A DNA stretch of 34,349 nt from Comamonadaceae bacterium (lineage in GTDB: Bacteria > Pseudomonadota > Gammaproteobacteria > Burkholderiales > Burkholderiaceae_C): contig CANCLK010000031.1 in NCBI GenBank assembly GCA_947378785.1, positions 1 through 34,349 of the forward strand, in the 5' to 3' direction. The notes under the pieces are model-generated. The model was not told the DNA's origin. It ran no database searches and saw only the letters and a list, made by a program, of their open reading frames with translations. How positions within the stretch are numbered: the stretch's first letter is position 1; every line of letters begins with the position of its first letter. Shown piece after piece: positions 25,252 to 33,422 of the stretch. A program made the translations under genes and the position numbers.

Positions 25252-26241
25252 ATGGTTCAAAAAGTACTCATCCTTGGTGGCACTGGTTTTGTCGGGCGGC
25301 ACGTCTGCGAAAAGCTGGTCCAAGCGCAGACGCGTGTCACGGTGCCAACGCGCCGGCGTCGCAACGCCAACCACATCCTCATGCTGCCCACGCTCGATGT
25401 CGTCGAGGCCAACATCCACGATGCAGCCACGCTGCAGCGGCTTATTGGCGAGCACGATGCGGTGGTCAATCTGGTGGCCATCTTGCAGGGCAATGAAGCC
25501 TCCTTTGACGCAGCGCATGTGCAACTGGCCGACAAAATCGCCCGCGCTTGCGAAGCCACTGGTGTGCGGCGCGTCGTGCATGTCAGTGCGCTGGGCGCAG
25601 ACGTGCGCAACCCTGACGGCTTGCCGTCGATGTACCTGCGCAGCAAAAGCCGGGGTGAGCAGTTGCTGCGTCAAGCCACGCTCGACTTGACGGTGCTGCG
25701 CCCCAGCGTCATCTTTGGCGCGGAAGATAAATTTTTGAATGTCTTTGCGCAGCTGCAGCAGTTTTTGCCCGTGATGCCGCTGGCCGGCGCACATGCGATG
25801 TTCCAGCCAGTCTGGGTTCAAGACGTCGCCAGTGCCATCGCTCACTGCTTGGAAGACAAGCATTTGCACAGCACCACCGGCCAGACTTACGAGGCCTGTG
25901 GTCCGGATATTTTTTCTCTGCGCCAGCTGGTGCAACTGGCTGGCCAATACGCTGGCGTGAACGGTGGCCGGGGTCGGCCTGTGATCGGTTTGCCGAACGC
26001 GCTCGCGCGGCTGCAAGCCCGGCTGATGGAGCTGATGCCTGGCGAGCCGGTGCTGAGTCGCGACAACCTGGACTCCATGAAAGTACCCAACATCGCGACC
26101 GGCAATGTTCCCGGCTTGCGCGACCTCGGCATTGAACCCGCCGCCCTCAGCGCCATTGCCCCAACCTATTTGGGTGCGCGCGGTTTGCGCAGCGGCTTGA
26201 TGGCCAAGCGCCAAACCGCTGGTCGGATGTTCGACGCATGA
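25252..26241 (+). CDS. Complex I NDUFA9-type NAD-dependent epimerase/dehydratase-like protein
   Basis: 329 residues. Atypical extended SDR: KVLILGGTGFVGRHVCEKLV is the NAD(P)-binding Rossmann motif; HDAVVNLVAILQG, RRVVHVSALGADV and MYLRSKSRGEQLLRQATLDL (with Y-x-x-x-K) follow, and RPSVIFGAEDKFLN is characteristic of the NDUFA9/COQ11-like subgroup. In bacteria these proteins have no proven role; sugar-nucleotide or quinone-related activity is suggested by family. The frame is open far upstream through the repeat cluster, but the domain begins at this ATG. Overlaps cca by ATGA. Confidence 0.86.
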   Translation: MVQKVLILGGTGFVGRHVCEKLVQAQTRVTVPTRRRRNANHILMLPTLDVVEANIHDAATLQRLIGEHDAVVNLVAILQGNEASFDAAHVQLADKIARACEATGVRRVVHVSALGADVRNPDGLPSMYLRSKSRGEQLLRQATLDLTVLRPSVIFGAEDKFLNVFAQLQQFLPVMPLAGAHAMFQPVWVQDVASAIAHCLEDKHLHSTTGQTYEACGPDIFSLRQLVQLAGQYAGVNGGRGRPVIGLPNALARLQARLMELMPGEPVLSRDNLDSMKVPNIATGNVPGLRDLGIEPAALSAIAPTYLGARGLRSGLMAKRQTAGRMFDA

Positions 26242-27374
26242 AGATTTACAGGGTCGGTGGTGCGGTACGGGATGCCTTGCTGGGCTTGCCGGTGCGCGAC
26301 CACGACTGGGTCGTGGTGGGTGCCACGCCTGAGGCTTTGGCGGCAGAAGGCTACCTGCCCGTGGGCAAGGATTTCCCGGTGTTTTTGCACCCAACAACGC
26401 GCGAAGAATACGCCTTAGCCCGCACCGAACGCAAGACCGCGCAGGGCTACCACGGCTTTGCCGTGCATGCCGCGCCAGACGTCACGCTTGAAGACGACTT
26501 GGCCCGGCGCGACCTGACCATCAACGCCATCGCCCAAGACGCCGACGGCGTGCTGACCGACCCCTACGGCGGCCAGCGCGACATCGCCGCTCGCGTGTTG
26601 CGCCACGTGACCAGCGCCTTTGCCGAAGACCCCGTGCGCATCTTGCGCGTGGCGCGCTTTGCGGCCCGCTTCACCGACTTCAGCGTCGCACCAGAAACGA
26701 TGCAACTCATGCGTGACATGGTGGCCGGCGGTGAAGTCGATGCGCTGGTGCCTGAGCGCGTCTGGCAAGAACTCGCGCGCGGGCTGATGGAACGCCAACC
26801 ATCGCGCATGTTCGAGGTGCTGCGGGCTTGCGGCGCACTGCAAAAATTACTGCCTGAAGTCGACGCCAGCCCGCCCCTGATGGGGATGCTCGACATCGCC
26901 GCGCAGATGGAGGCACCGCTGCCGGTGCGCTTCGCCTGCCTCGCCCATGGGCTAAGCCACGAGCTCGGCAAAGGCCTCTACCAGCGGCTGCGTGTGCCAA
27001 CCGACTGTCGCGAGATCGCCGATGTGGTGGCGCGCGAACACGGCAACATTCAACACAGCGCTGAGTTCAATGCCACTGCGCTGGTGCGGCTGTTGGAGCG
27101 CTGTGACGCCTTTCGCAAGCCGCAGCGTTTTGCCGATATTTTGCTGGCTTGCGAATGCGATGCGCGTGGCCGCTTGGGTTTGTATGAGCAACCTTATCCG
27201 CAGCGCCAGCGACTGCTAGCCGTGCTGGCAGCTGCGCAGTCCGTGGCCACCCATGAGGTCGCAGCTGCGGCCGAGGCGCAGGGCGAGAGCGGCGCCCAAA
27301 TTGGCGAGCGGGTGCATGCTGCGCGCGTGGCGGCTGTAGCGGCCGTGGCTACATTGGCAGCCGCGCATCCTTAA
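26238..27374 (+). CDS. cca: CCA-adding tRNA nucleotidyltransferase with degenerate HD domain
   Basis: 378 residues, shorter than the roughly 410 of bacterial class II CCA enzymes. Nucleotidyltransferase core intact: MKIYRVGGAVRDALLG, the metal pair D21 and D23 in RDHDWVVVG, TRRDLTINA-equivalent ARRDLTINAIAQD, and EDPVRILRVARFAARF. It adds and repairs the 3' CCA of tRNAs. The C-terminal HD phosphohydrolase region is abnormal: the usual HPEVDTG-H segment after the LPEVD motif is missing, and where HDLGKG and the following H-rich loop are expected there is AHGLSHELGKG running straight into LYQRLRVP. So CCA addition is likely, but the phosphatase/cyclic phosphodiesterase activities probably lost. 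Stop interlocks with the convergent ROK gene. Confidence 0.92.
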   Translation: MKIYRVGGAVRDALLGLPVRDHDWVVVGATPEALAAEGYLPVGKDFPVFLHPTTREEYALARTERKTAQGYHGFAVHAAPDVTLEDDLARRDLTINAIAQDADGVLTDPYGGQRDIAARVLRHVTSAFAEDPVRILRVARFAARFTDFSVAPETMQLMRDMVAGGEVDALVPERVWQELARGLMERQPSRMFEVLRACGALQKLLPEVDASPPLMGMLDIAAQMEAPLPVRFACLAHGLSHELGKGLYQRLRVPTDCREIADVVAREHGNIQHSAEFNATALVRLLERCDAFRKPQRFADILLACECDARGRLGLYEQPYPQRQRLLAVLAAAQSVATHEVAAAAEAQGESGAQIGERVHAARVAAVAAVATLAAAHP

Positions 27375-28366
27375 ACCACCAGGGCCAGCGCCGCGTAATT
27401 GCCCACCTTGTTTTGCAGGCCCGCTGGCAGAAGTTTGAAACCCGTTGTCAGCGCTGGGATGCGGCCCTGAATGTGCGCATCCAAGCGCGGCAACAAAAAA
27501 TCGCGGTGATGCCAAAACACACCGCCGCCTAAGCTGATCGCCTGCAGGTCCAGTGTCACCACCAAGTTGTACAGCGTCCGACCCATGACGCGGCAGAGTT
27601 CGTCGACCAAGGCCAGCGCGTCCGCATGGCCGTCTTTGGCGGCGTCAAACAGCGCAGCCGCATCGGCAAAACCTTGCTCTGCAAAGCGCCGGGGAATCGC
27701 GTTGCCGGCGATCAAACCTTCCACATCACCGACATTGCCGCAGCCGCACAAGGCGTCGTCGTTGTCGCTGACAAACATGTGGCCGGCGTGGCCAGCGTTG
27801 GCATTTTTGCCTTTCAAAATGTGACCATCGACGCACAAACCCACGCCGATGCCGGTGCTCCAGGTCACGTACGCGCAGTGGTCAAAACCTTGCAACGCGC
27901 CCCAGCGCCGCTCGGCCTGCAAGGCGGCAATGCCGTCATTGCACACGCGCACATCCGGGAACATGTTGCGCACCGGCGCTTCCAGGACGGCGCTGGTCCA
28001 GCGGTTCGGCAGACCCCGCCCGGCCCCCGCCAAACCGCCGCAAATATTCGGAGCCGCCAACTCAACCAACCCTTGACTGAGTACAAAAGGGCCGCAAGAC
28101 GCGATGCCCACAGCCGCAATCCGTTCGGGCGAAAGGCTGGCAACCGCGCAACTCAGACCGATCATGCGCACGACCTGCTGGCCGAGCGCGTCGGACGCGC
28201 CTTCTTTCACAGTCGGCTCGCTCAACCAACCCTGCACGCCGCGCTCATCCACCACGCTCACCGTCACCTTGGTGCCGCCGACATCGACGCACGCCACGGG
28301 CGCTGCGCCAGCGGCCAAACGGACGTCGGGCAGTTGGATGGATGGCGTGTGCTGCGTGGTATTCAA
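27371..28366 (-). CDS. ROK-family sugar kinase
   Basis: 331 residues if translation starts at TTG 28366; there is no in-frame ATG nearer the domain, and a GTG at 28399 overlapping the methyltransferase is an alternative. VACVDVGGTKVTVSVVD is the ATP phosphate-1 motif, VRVCNDGIAALQAE holds the catalytic Asp, and YVTWSTGIGVGLCVDGHILK the ROK core. The zinc motif normally C-x-C-G-x2-G-C reads CGCGNVGDVEGL here, with Asp replacing the last Cys. Likely substrates are glucose, N-acetylglucosamine or a related hexose; sequence does not decide. Follows the methyltransferase gene by 10 bp, same strand. Confidence 0.85.
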   Translation of the reverse strand: MNTTQHTPSIQLPDVRLAAGAAPVACVDVGGTKVTVSVVDERGVQGWLSEPTVKEGASDALGQQVVRMIGLSCAVASLSPERIAAVGIASCGPFVLSQGLVELAAPNICGGLAGAGRGLPNRWTSAVLEAPVRNMFPDVRVCNDGIAALQAERRWGALQGFDHCAYVTWSTGIGVGLCVDGHILKGKNANAGHAGHMFVSDNDDALCGCGNVGDVEGLIAGNAIPRRFAEQGFADAAALFDAAKDGHADALALVDELCRVMGRTLYNLVVTLDLQAISLGGGVFWHHRDFLLPRLDAHIQGRIPALTTGFKLLPAGLQNKVGNYAALALVV

Positions 28367-28376
28367 GGTTTTATCT

Positions 28377-29528
28377 TTAGAGTGTGTGAGAGCGGTCACC
28401 CTGCGCAAAGCCCAACGCCGGCCAGTCGCTGTACGGCTGCTGCGCGGTGTTGCCGGCAAAGCCGATGACCTTGAACAGCTCGCCCATCTCATGCTCGTTG
28501 ATGAGTTTTTGCAGCATCACGCGCTGCTCCAATGGCGCGTCTTGCATGCCGTCGAGCAGGCCGCAGTTCAGCAAAAAACGTCCTTGGCTGGTGTAGCCCA
28601 GCACATGCAAGCCAGCGTCTTGCCCGGCCAGCGCGATGCCCGTGAAGTTAACGTGCGCGGTGATGTCTTTCAGGCCCACATGCTGCAGCGGATTGGCGTC
28701 AGCCAAGTGGCCGCGGTGGCACATCAGCGTGCCCATGTGGCGTTGCGGGTGGAAGTACTCGTGCTCCGGAAATCCGTAGTCGAGCATAAAAATCGCCCCC
28801 GCCGACAGCCGGTCGGCCAGCGTGCGAACAAAGCCTTCGGCCTGCGCATGCGTTTCGGTCAGGTAGTCCTGCGGGCCGTCAATCTCAAGCGGTGGCCGCA
28901 GCTCGGTCAGCATGTCGGCAAACACAAATTCACCGGCGTGCAGCGCCACGCCACGCTCATGCCAAACGCCGCTCAGTCGTGCCAGCAGCTTCACCGGCAT
29001 GGCGTCTAGCACTTCATTACCGACCACCACGCCGCTCATCTGCGCTGGCAACTCTTGCACCCAGCGCACACGGTCGCCATAGGCGGCCAGCCGCGATTGC
29101 TGCCGTTCACGCAAGCTGCTTGAGAGGTCAACGATGGTGTAGCGCGTGAGCAGGACGCCAGCCGCGTCCAGCGACTCGATCAGCTGCGCAGCCAGCGCGC
29201 CCGAACCGGCGCCAAACTCCCAGACCTCGGTGGTGCCAGTCGCTTGCAGAGCTTCACCCACTTGACGCGCCAAGGCCCGGCCAAAATGCGGCGACAACTC
29301 AGGCGCGGTGACAAAGTCGCTGCCCGACTGCGGCATGTGGCCAAACTTGCGCGAGCCGCTGGCGTAATAGCCGTGACCGGGCGCGTACAAGGCCAGCGCC
29401 ATGAAGGCGTCGAAGCCCAGCCAGCCGCCCGCGTCTTCAATCGCCCGCTGCAAGATAGGCTGGAGTGGGGATGCGGCGCTGTCAGGCGGCAAAGCAGCGT
29501 CGGTCGGTAAAATGCGTGGTTTCGTCAT
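28377..29528 (-). CDS. SAM-dependent methyltransferase, MidA/NDUFAF7 family
   Basis: 383 residues. ALYAPGHGYYASGSRKFG and DFVTAPELSPHFGRALARQV are the diagnostic N-terminal motifs, followed by the SAM loop WEFGAGSGALAAQLIESLD, VVGNEVLDAMPVKLL and FMLDYGFPEHEYFHPQR. The mitochondrial member NDUFAF7 methylates an Arg on a complex I subunit; bacterial roles are unproven. It is interesting that an NDUFA9-type gene lies 2 kb away. Divergent from the SDR gene (83 bp) and followed by the ROK kinase. Confidence 0.9.
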   Translation of the reverse strand: MTKPRILPTDAALPPDSAASPLQPILQRAIEDAGGWLGFDAFMALALYAPGHGYYASGSRKFGHMPQSGSDFVTAPELSPHFGRALARQVGEALQATGTTEVWEFGAGSGALAAQLIESLDAAGVLLTRYTIVDLSSSLRERQQSRLAAYGDRVRWVQELPAQMSGVVVGNEVLDAMPVKLLARLSGVWHERGVALHAGEFVFADMLTELRPPLEIDGPQDYLTETHAQAEGFVRTLADRLSAGAIFMLDYGFPEHEYFHPQRHMGTLMCHRGHLADANPLQHVGLKDITAHVNFTGIALAGQDAGLHVLGYTSQGRFLLNCGLLDGMQDAPLEQRVMLQKLINEHEMGELFKVIGFAGNTAQQPYSDWPALGFAQGDRSHTL

Positions 29529-29611
29529 GGTCGCTAGGCTCTCTAGGGACTTTCATTGTCAGTCATCTTTCCAGCTATCTTGCACGCTGCCTTCCATCCT
29601 TGCACCACCTC

Positions 29612-30451
29612 ATGACCGCAACAGCTTCCTCTCGTGTTGTCCTTGTGACCGGCTCCGCCCTGCGCTTAGGCCGCGAAATCGCGCTGGCCTTGGCCGGTGC
29701 CGGCTGGCGTGTGGCGGTTCACTACCGCGGCTCAGCCGCAGACGCAGAGCAGACCGCCGCCGACTGTGCCGCTTTGCTGGCGGCCGATCCCGCCTCTGTG
29801 AAAAGCGCCGCCTTCGCGTGTGACCTGAACGACGAAGAAGCCGTGCGCCGCCTGCTGCCGCAAGTGGCAGCGCAGTTCGGTCGGGTCGACGCGGTGGTCA
29901 ACAACGCCTCCACCTTTGAATTTGACGACGCTGCCAGCTTTGGTTACGCGGCGATGGAAAAGCATTTACGCAGCAACACCGGTGCGGCCATTTTGCTGGC
30001 GCAGGCGCTGCACACACATTTGCTAGAACGCCAATCCGACCCAGCCGAGAACACAGAACACCAGCCCGGCTGCGTGGTGAACCTACTAGACCAAAAGCTG
30101 TGGAACCCAAACCCCGATTTCTTCAGCTACACGCTGTCCAAGGCCGCGCTGGAAGCTGCGAACACTTTGCTGGCTCAAGCACTGGCACCGGTGCTGCGGG
30201 TTGTCGGTGTGGCGCCTGGTTTGACCTTGACCAGCCACCTGCTCAGCGCGGAGGAGTTTGCGGCACTGCACCGTTTGTCGCCGCTGGGCCGCTCCTCCAC
30301 GCCCGCTGACGTGGCGTCAACCGTCCGCTTCGCGCTGGAGAATCAATCCATCACCGGCACCACCTTGCTGGTTGACGGTGGGCAACACCTGATGAAATTC
30401 AGCCGCGACTTTTCGCTCATGGGCTCGTCGCCATTGAAACCCTTAGATTGA
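29612..30451 (+). CDS. SDR oxidoreductase, pteridine-reductase/FolM-like
   Basis: 279 residues from ATG 29612. VVLVTGSALRLGREIALALA carries T-G-x3-R-x-G (residues 13-20), the pteridine-reductase-type cofactor loop in place of TGxxxGIG; VVNNAST at about 96-101 and catalytic Tyr173/Lys177 in FFSYTLSKAALEAAN complete the SDR set. Enzymes of this type (PTR1, FolM) reduce dihydrofolate or dihydromonapterin with NADPH. Direct linkage to folB, whose ATG lies 5 bp after this stop, supports a folate/pterin role. No ribosome site is evident before the ATG. Confidence 0.87.
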   Translation: MTATASSRVVLVTGSALRLGREIALALAGAGWRVAVHYRGSAADAEQTAADCAALLAADPASVKSAAFACDLNDEEAVRRLLPQVAAQFGRVDAVVNNASTFEFDDAASFGYAAMEKHLRSNTGAAILLAQALHTHLLERQSDPAENTEHQPGCVVNLLDQKLWNPNPDFFSYTLSKAALEAANTLLAQALAPVLRVVGVAPGLTLTSHLLSAEEFAALHRLSPLGRSSTPADVASTVRFALENQSITGTTLLVDGGQHLMKFSRDFSLMGSSPLKPLD

Positions 30452-30456
30452 ACCGC

Positions 30457-30831
30457 ATGCTCAACACCCGAGGCACCCAAATTCTGACGCTCACTGGCTT
30501 GCGCTTCAACGCCAGCTTGGGCATCTTGGAGTCAGAAAAAAACGCACCCCAACCGATTCAGGTGGATGCCGAACTCAACCTCGGCACACAGCCGCTGCTA
30601 CCCAGTGACGACGACATCAAGCACGTGCTGGACTACCGCAAGGTGCGGCAGATCATCATCCAAGAGTGCACGATGGAACACATGAACTTGCTGGAGAGTT
30701 TGATCGGCAAACTGGCGCACCGGCTGATGCTGCTGCCCGGCGTGCTGGGCGTGCGCGTCAAGATCGCCAAGCTCGAAATTTTTGAAGATTGCGAAGTCGC
30801 TATTCGCGTAGAAACAGGACAGTGGTCATGA
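30457..30831 (+). CDS. folB: Dihydroneopterin aldolase
   Basis: 124 residues from ATG 30457; an in-frame TTG at 30448 overlapping the SDR stop would add three. [20 protein letters not shown] with [11 protein letters not shown], then [20 protein letters not shown] and [15 protein letters not shown] are FolB/FolX signatures. The enzyme converts 7,8-dihydroneopterin to 6-hydroxymethyl-dihydropterin and glycolaldehyde in folate synthesis, as a tetramer or octamer. Sandwiched between the FolM-like SDR and ttcA, with ATGA overlap to the latter, so the three are one transcript. Confidence 0.92.
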   Translation: MLNTRGTQILTLTGLRFNASLGILESEKNAPQPIQVDAELNLGTQPLLPSDDDIKHVLDYRKVRQIIIQECTMEHMNLLESLIGKLAHRLMLLPGVLGVRVKIAKLEIFEDCEVAIRVETGQWS

Positions 30832-31724
30832 TGAAAGAACAGATGATTGAACGCGAAGATTTGAAGCTCGAAAAGCGCTTGTGCCGTGAGGTTGGCCGCG
30901 CCATTGTGGACTTCAACATGATCGAAGAAGGCGACAAGGTCATGGTCTGCGTGTCAGGCGGAAAAGACAGCTACGCCATGCTCGACATCTTGCTCAAACT
31001 GCAGCAGCGCGCGCCCATCAACTTCAGCCTGATTGCGGTCAACCTCGACCAAAAACAACCTGGTTTCCCCGATCACATCTTGCCGGAGTACTTAGCCAAG
31101 TTGGGGGTGCCGTTTCATATTGAAACGCAAGACACCTACAGCATCGTCAAGCGGGTGATCCCTGAAGGCAAGACCATGTACTCGCTGTGCTCACGCTTGC
31201 GGCGCGGCATTTTGTACCGCGTGGCCGAGGAGCTGGGCGCGACCAAAATTGCACTCGGTCACCACCGTGACGACATGCTGCAAACGCTGTTCCTCAACAT
31301 GTTTTTTGCGTCCAAGCTCAAAGGCATGCCGCCCAAGCTGGCCAGCGACGATGGTAAAAACATCATCATCCGGCCGCTCGCGTATGTGGGCGAAAAAGAC
31401 CTGATCCGTTGGGCTGAAGTGCGTGAATTCCCGATCATTCCGTGCACCCTGTGTGGCAGCCAAGACGGTCTGCAACGCGTGCAGGTCGGCAACATGCTGC
31501 GCGAGTGGGACAAGAAATTCCCAGGCCGCCTAGAGAACATGTTCACCTCCCTGCAAAACGTCATCCCGTCGCACCTGATGGACGGCAAGTTGCATGACTT
31601 CAAGGGCATCAAAACCACCGGCGTTGCCAACCCCGACGGCGACAAAGCCTTCGACCCCGAAGACCTGCCCAAGCCGCCAGCCACGCTTCAATTCATGGAC
31701 AGAAAAGCCGTCCTCGAAAGTTGA
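30828..31724 (+). CDS. ttcA: tRNA 2-thiocytidine(32) synthetase TtcA with an iron-sulfur ligand substitution
   Basis: 298 residues from ATGATG at 30828, overlapping the folB stop. N-type ATP pyrophosphatase with PP-loop SGGKDS (43-48), [38 protein letters not shown] and [12 protein letters not shown] (Cys206, Cys209). TtcA thiolates C32 of certain tRNAs using a [4Fe-4S] cluster held by three Cys, in E. coli the CxxC pair of [10 protein letters not shown] plus one from the PCxLC motif. Here the pair reads [10 protein letters not shown]: Tyr118 (codon TAC at 31179) replaces the first Cys; Cys121 is kept. Otherwise strongly conserved, so activity is uncertain rather than clearly lost. Confidence 0.94.
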   Translation: MMKEQMIEREDLKLEKRLCREVGRAIVDFNMIEEGDKVMVCVSGGKDSYAMLDILLKLQQRAPINFSLIAVNLDQKQPGFPDHILPEYLAKLGVPFHIETQDTYSIVKRVIPEGKTMYSLCSRLRRGILYRVAEELGATKIALGHHRDDMLQTLFLNMFFASKLKGMPPKLASDDGKNIIIRPLAYVGEKDLIRWAEVREFPIIPCTLCGSQDGLQRVQVGNMLREWDKKFPGRLENMFTSLQNVIPSHLMDGKLHDFKGIKTTGVANPDGDKAFDPEDLPKPPATLQFMDRKAVLES

Positions 31725-31742
31725 ACTCGTGCGAGAAATTTC

Positions 31743-31969
31743 CGTCACTGCGAGCGATGCATTCCCGTCACTGCGAGCGAAGCGCGGCAGTCCATGGCCC
31801 CGAATTCGCAGTCATGGATGGCCGCGCTGCGCTCGCCACGACGAATCCTTTGATGGCCGCGCTGCGCAAATTCTCGTCACTGCGAGCGCAAATTCTCGTC
31901 ACTGCGAGCGCCAATTTTCGTCACTGCGAGCGCAAATTCTCGTCACTGCGAGCGCAGCGCGGCAGTCCA
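31743..31969. repeat. Hairpin repeat cluster 2, with 22-bp tandem half-units
   Basis: Lies between ttcA and the DUF4136 lipoprotein. Full 29-bp direct copies at 31766-31794 and 31941-31969 use the arm pair ACTGC/GCAGT. An inverted copy is at 31815-31843 (arms GTGGC/GCCAT on its own strand), a partial inverted copy at about 31852-31868, and a half copy at 31743. Three 22-bp half-units starting CGTCACTGCGAGCG at 31875, 31897 and 31919 lead exactly in step into the full copy at 31941. The linker CCGAATTCGCAGTCATGG (31800-31817) between direct and inverted copies is nearly identical to that in cluster 1. Confidence 0.92.
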
Positions 31970-32020
31970 TCACCGCGCACCTCCATGATGAATGCGCAAG
32001 ATTGAACCGAAAGGAGCCTC

Positions 32021-32677
32021 ATGAAAAGATCCCTTCACAGCTTATTTTTTACCCTCGCTTGTGCACTGTTGCTCAGCGCCTGCTCCGGCTTGCGATTGGT
32101 CGATACCGATGTCGTGTCGTTTGCCCAGTGGCCCAATGCAGCGCCTCCTGCACCAGGCAGCAGCTATCGTTTTGAACGCCTGCCGTCGCAGCAGTCGGCG
32201 TTGCCACAAGGTGGCATCAGCGGCATGGAGTTGTCGCAAGACCAGCTTGAAGCCATCGCCCGCACAGCGTTCGACAAGGTCGGCTTCCTCAACAACCCGA
32301 CAGCCGCAGCCTTCAACGTGCAGGTCAGCGCCAGCACGCGTTATGCGCAACGCTTTCCCTACAACGGCCCTGCTTTTGGGGGTGGCTTTGGCGGTTTCGG
32401 CGGCACCGGCGTTTCGCTAGGGGCCGGCAACGCGGGCAGCTTCATCGGCTTTTCTTTTCCGCTGGGAACCTACGAATCGCCGCTGTATTTACGCGAAGTC
32501 AGCATCTTGATCCGCGACCTCCGCAGCAACGCCGTGGTGTATGAAAGCAAGGCGACGCACAGCGGTGTCTGGAGTGACGCGCAGCGTGTGTTGCCGGCTA
32601 TGTTTGAGGCCGCGCTGCATGGCTTCCCATCGCCGCCCACAGGCCCGCGCCGCATCAACATAGAGATCCCACGATGA
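32021..32677 (+). CDS. DUF4136 domain lipoprotein
   Basis: 218 residues. AAGGAG lies 5 nt before ATG 32021. Signal and lipobox ALLLSAC with Cys21, then GLRLVDTDVVSFAQWP, typical of DUF4136 lipoproteins (LRV-x-T/S-x-V near the anchor). SYRFERLPSQQS begins the conserved domain; a Gly/Phe-rich FGGGFGGFGGTG tract is in the middle and RDLRSNAVVYESKATHSG, the conserved segment, near the C-terminus. Function unknown; outer-membrane or periplasmic side of the envelope. Overlaps the histidine phosphatase gene by ATGA. Confidence 0.87.
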   Translation: MKRSLHSLFFTLACALLLSACSGLRLVDTDVVSFAQWPNAAPPAPGSSYRFERLPSQQSALPQGGISGMELSQDQLEAIARTAFDKVGFLNNPTAAAFNVQVSASTRYAQRFPYNGPAFGGGFGGFGGTGVSLGAGNAGSFIGFSFPLGTYESPLYLREVSILIRDLRSNAVVYESKATHSGVWSDAQRVLPAMFEAALHGFPSPPTGPRRINIEIPR

Positions 32678-33321
32678 GCAGCCACGAACCCACCCGCATT
32701 CTGGCGATTCGCCATGGCGAGACCGCCTGGAACGTTGACACGCGCATTCAGGGGCATCTGAACATTCCCCTCAACGACACCGGCCACTGGCAAGGCCAGC
32801 GCTTGGGTCAGGCCTTGGCGGGCGAAGCGATTTCGGCCATTTACGCCAGTGATTTGTCGCGTGCGCATGAAACCGCGCTGTACGTGAGCCGCGCCACCGG
32901 CGTGCCGGTCGTGCCCGAGTTGGGCCTGCGCGAGCGTGGCTTCGGCGAGTTCGAAGGCAAAACCTTTGCCGAGATTGAGGTCGCACTACCAGCCCAATCC
33001 GAGCGCTGGCGCAAGCGCGATCCTTCGTTCACACCTGCCGGTGGCGAGTCCTTGTTGCAGGTACAAGAGCGCGTGCTGGCCACAGTCAACCGCTTGGCCA
33101 AGCAGCACTCGGGCGAGTTGATTGTGATGGTCGGCCACGGCGGCGTCATGGACGTGCTGTACCGCGCAGCCACCCGCCTAGACCTGCAAGCCGCCCGCAC
33201 TTGGCTGCTCGGTAACACGGCCATCAACCGCCTGCTGTGGTCCCCCGAAGGCCTGTCGCTGGTCGGCTGGTCCGACACCCAGCACCTGTCAGACTCCGCG
33301 CTAGACGAGACATCGACGTAA
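32674..33321 (+). CDS. Histidine phosphatase family protein (phosphoglycerate-mutase-like)
   Basis: 215 residues. The phosphohistidine motif ILAIRHGETAWN (Arg13-His14-Gly15-Glu16) is near the N-terminus, IYASDLSRAHETA holds the second Arg, LRERGFGEFEGKTFAEIE is the loop with the acid/base Glu, and IVMVGHGGVMDVLYRAA the second catalytic His. Length fits cobC/gpmB-type phosphatases rather than the 250-residue glycolytic mutase. Substrate unknown. Translationally coupled to the DUF4136 lipoprotein. Repeats start 4 bp after its stop. Confidence 0.91.
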   Translation: MSSHEPTRILAIRHGETAWNVDTRIQGHLNIPLNDTGHWQGQRLGQALAGEAISAIYASDLSRAHETALYVSRATGVPVVPELGLRERGFGEFEGKTFAEIEVALPAQSERWRKRDPSFTPAGGESLLQVQERVLATVNRLAKQHSGELIVMVGHGGVMDVLYRAATRLDLQAARTWLLGNTAINRLLWSPEGLSLVGWSDTQHLSDSALDETST

Positions 33322-33324
33322 GCC

Positions 33325-33405
33325 CGTCGTTGCGACCCCGCCGTCCTTGCGAGCGAAGCGCGGCAACCCACCCCCGCGTCATTGCGAGCGCAGCGCGGCA
33401 ATCCA
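33325..33405 (+). repeat. Hairpin repeat cluster 3, upstream of the GIY-YIG gene
   Basis: A partial copy (CGTCGTTGCGA, 33325) and two full 29-bp direct copies at 33342-33370 and 33377-33405, 35 bp apart. The second uses perfect arms ATTGC/GCAAT; the first has CTTGC/GCAAC with one unpaired outer position. The last base of the second copy is the first base of an ATG (33405) in frame with the nuclease gene. Confidence 0.9.
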
Positions 33406-33422
33406 TGCCTTACAGTCGGCGA

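Noticed and set aside
24823..26241. Long reading frame fusing the repeat cluster to the NDUFA9-like protein
   Set aside because: The repeat lacks stop codons in several frames, so frames stay open by composition; the Rossmann domain starts cleanly at ATG 25252.
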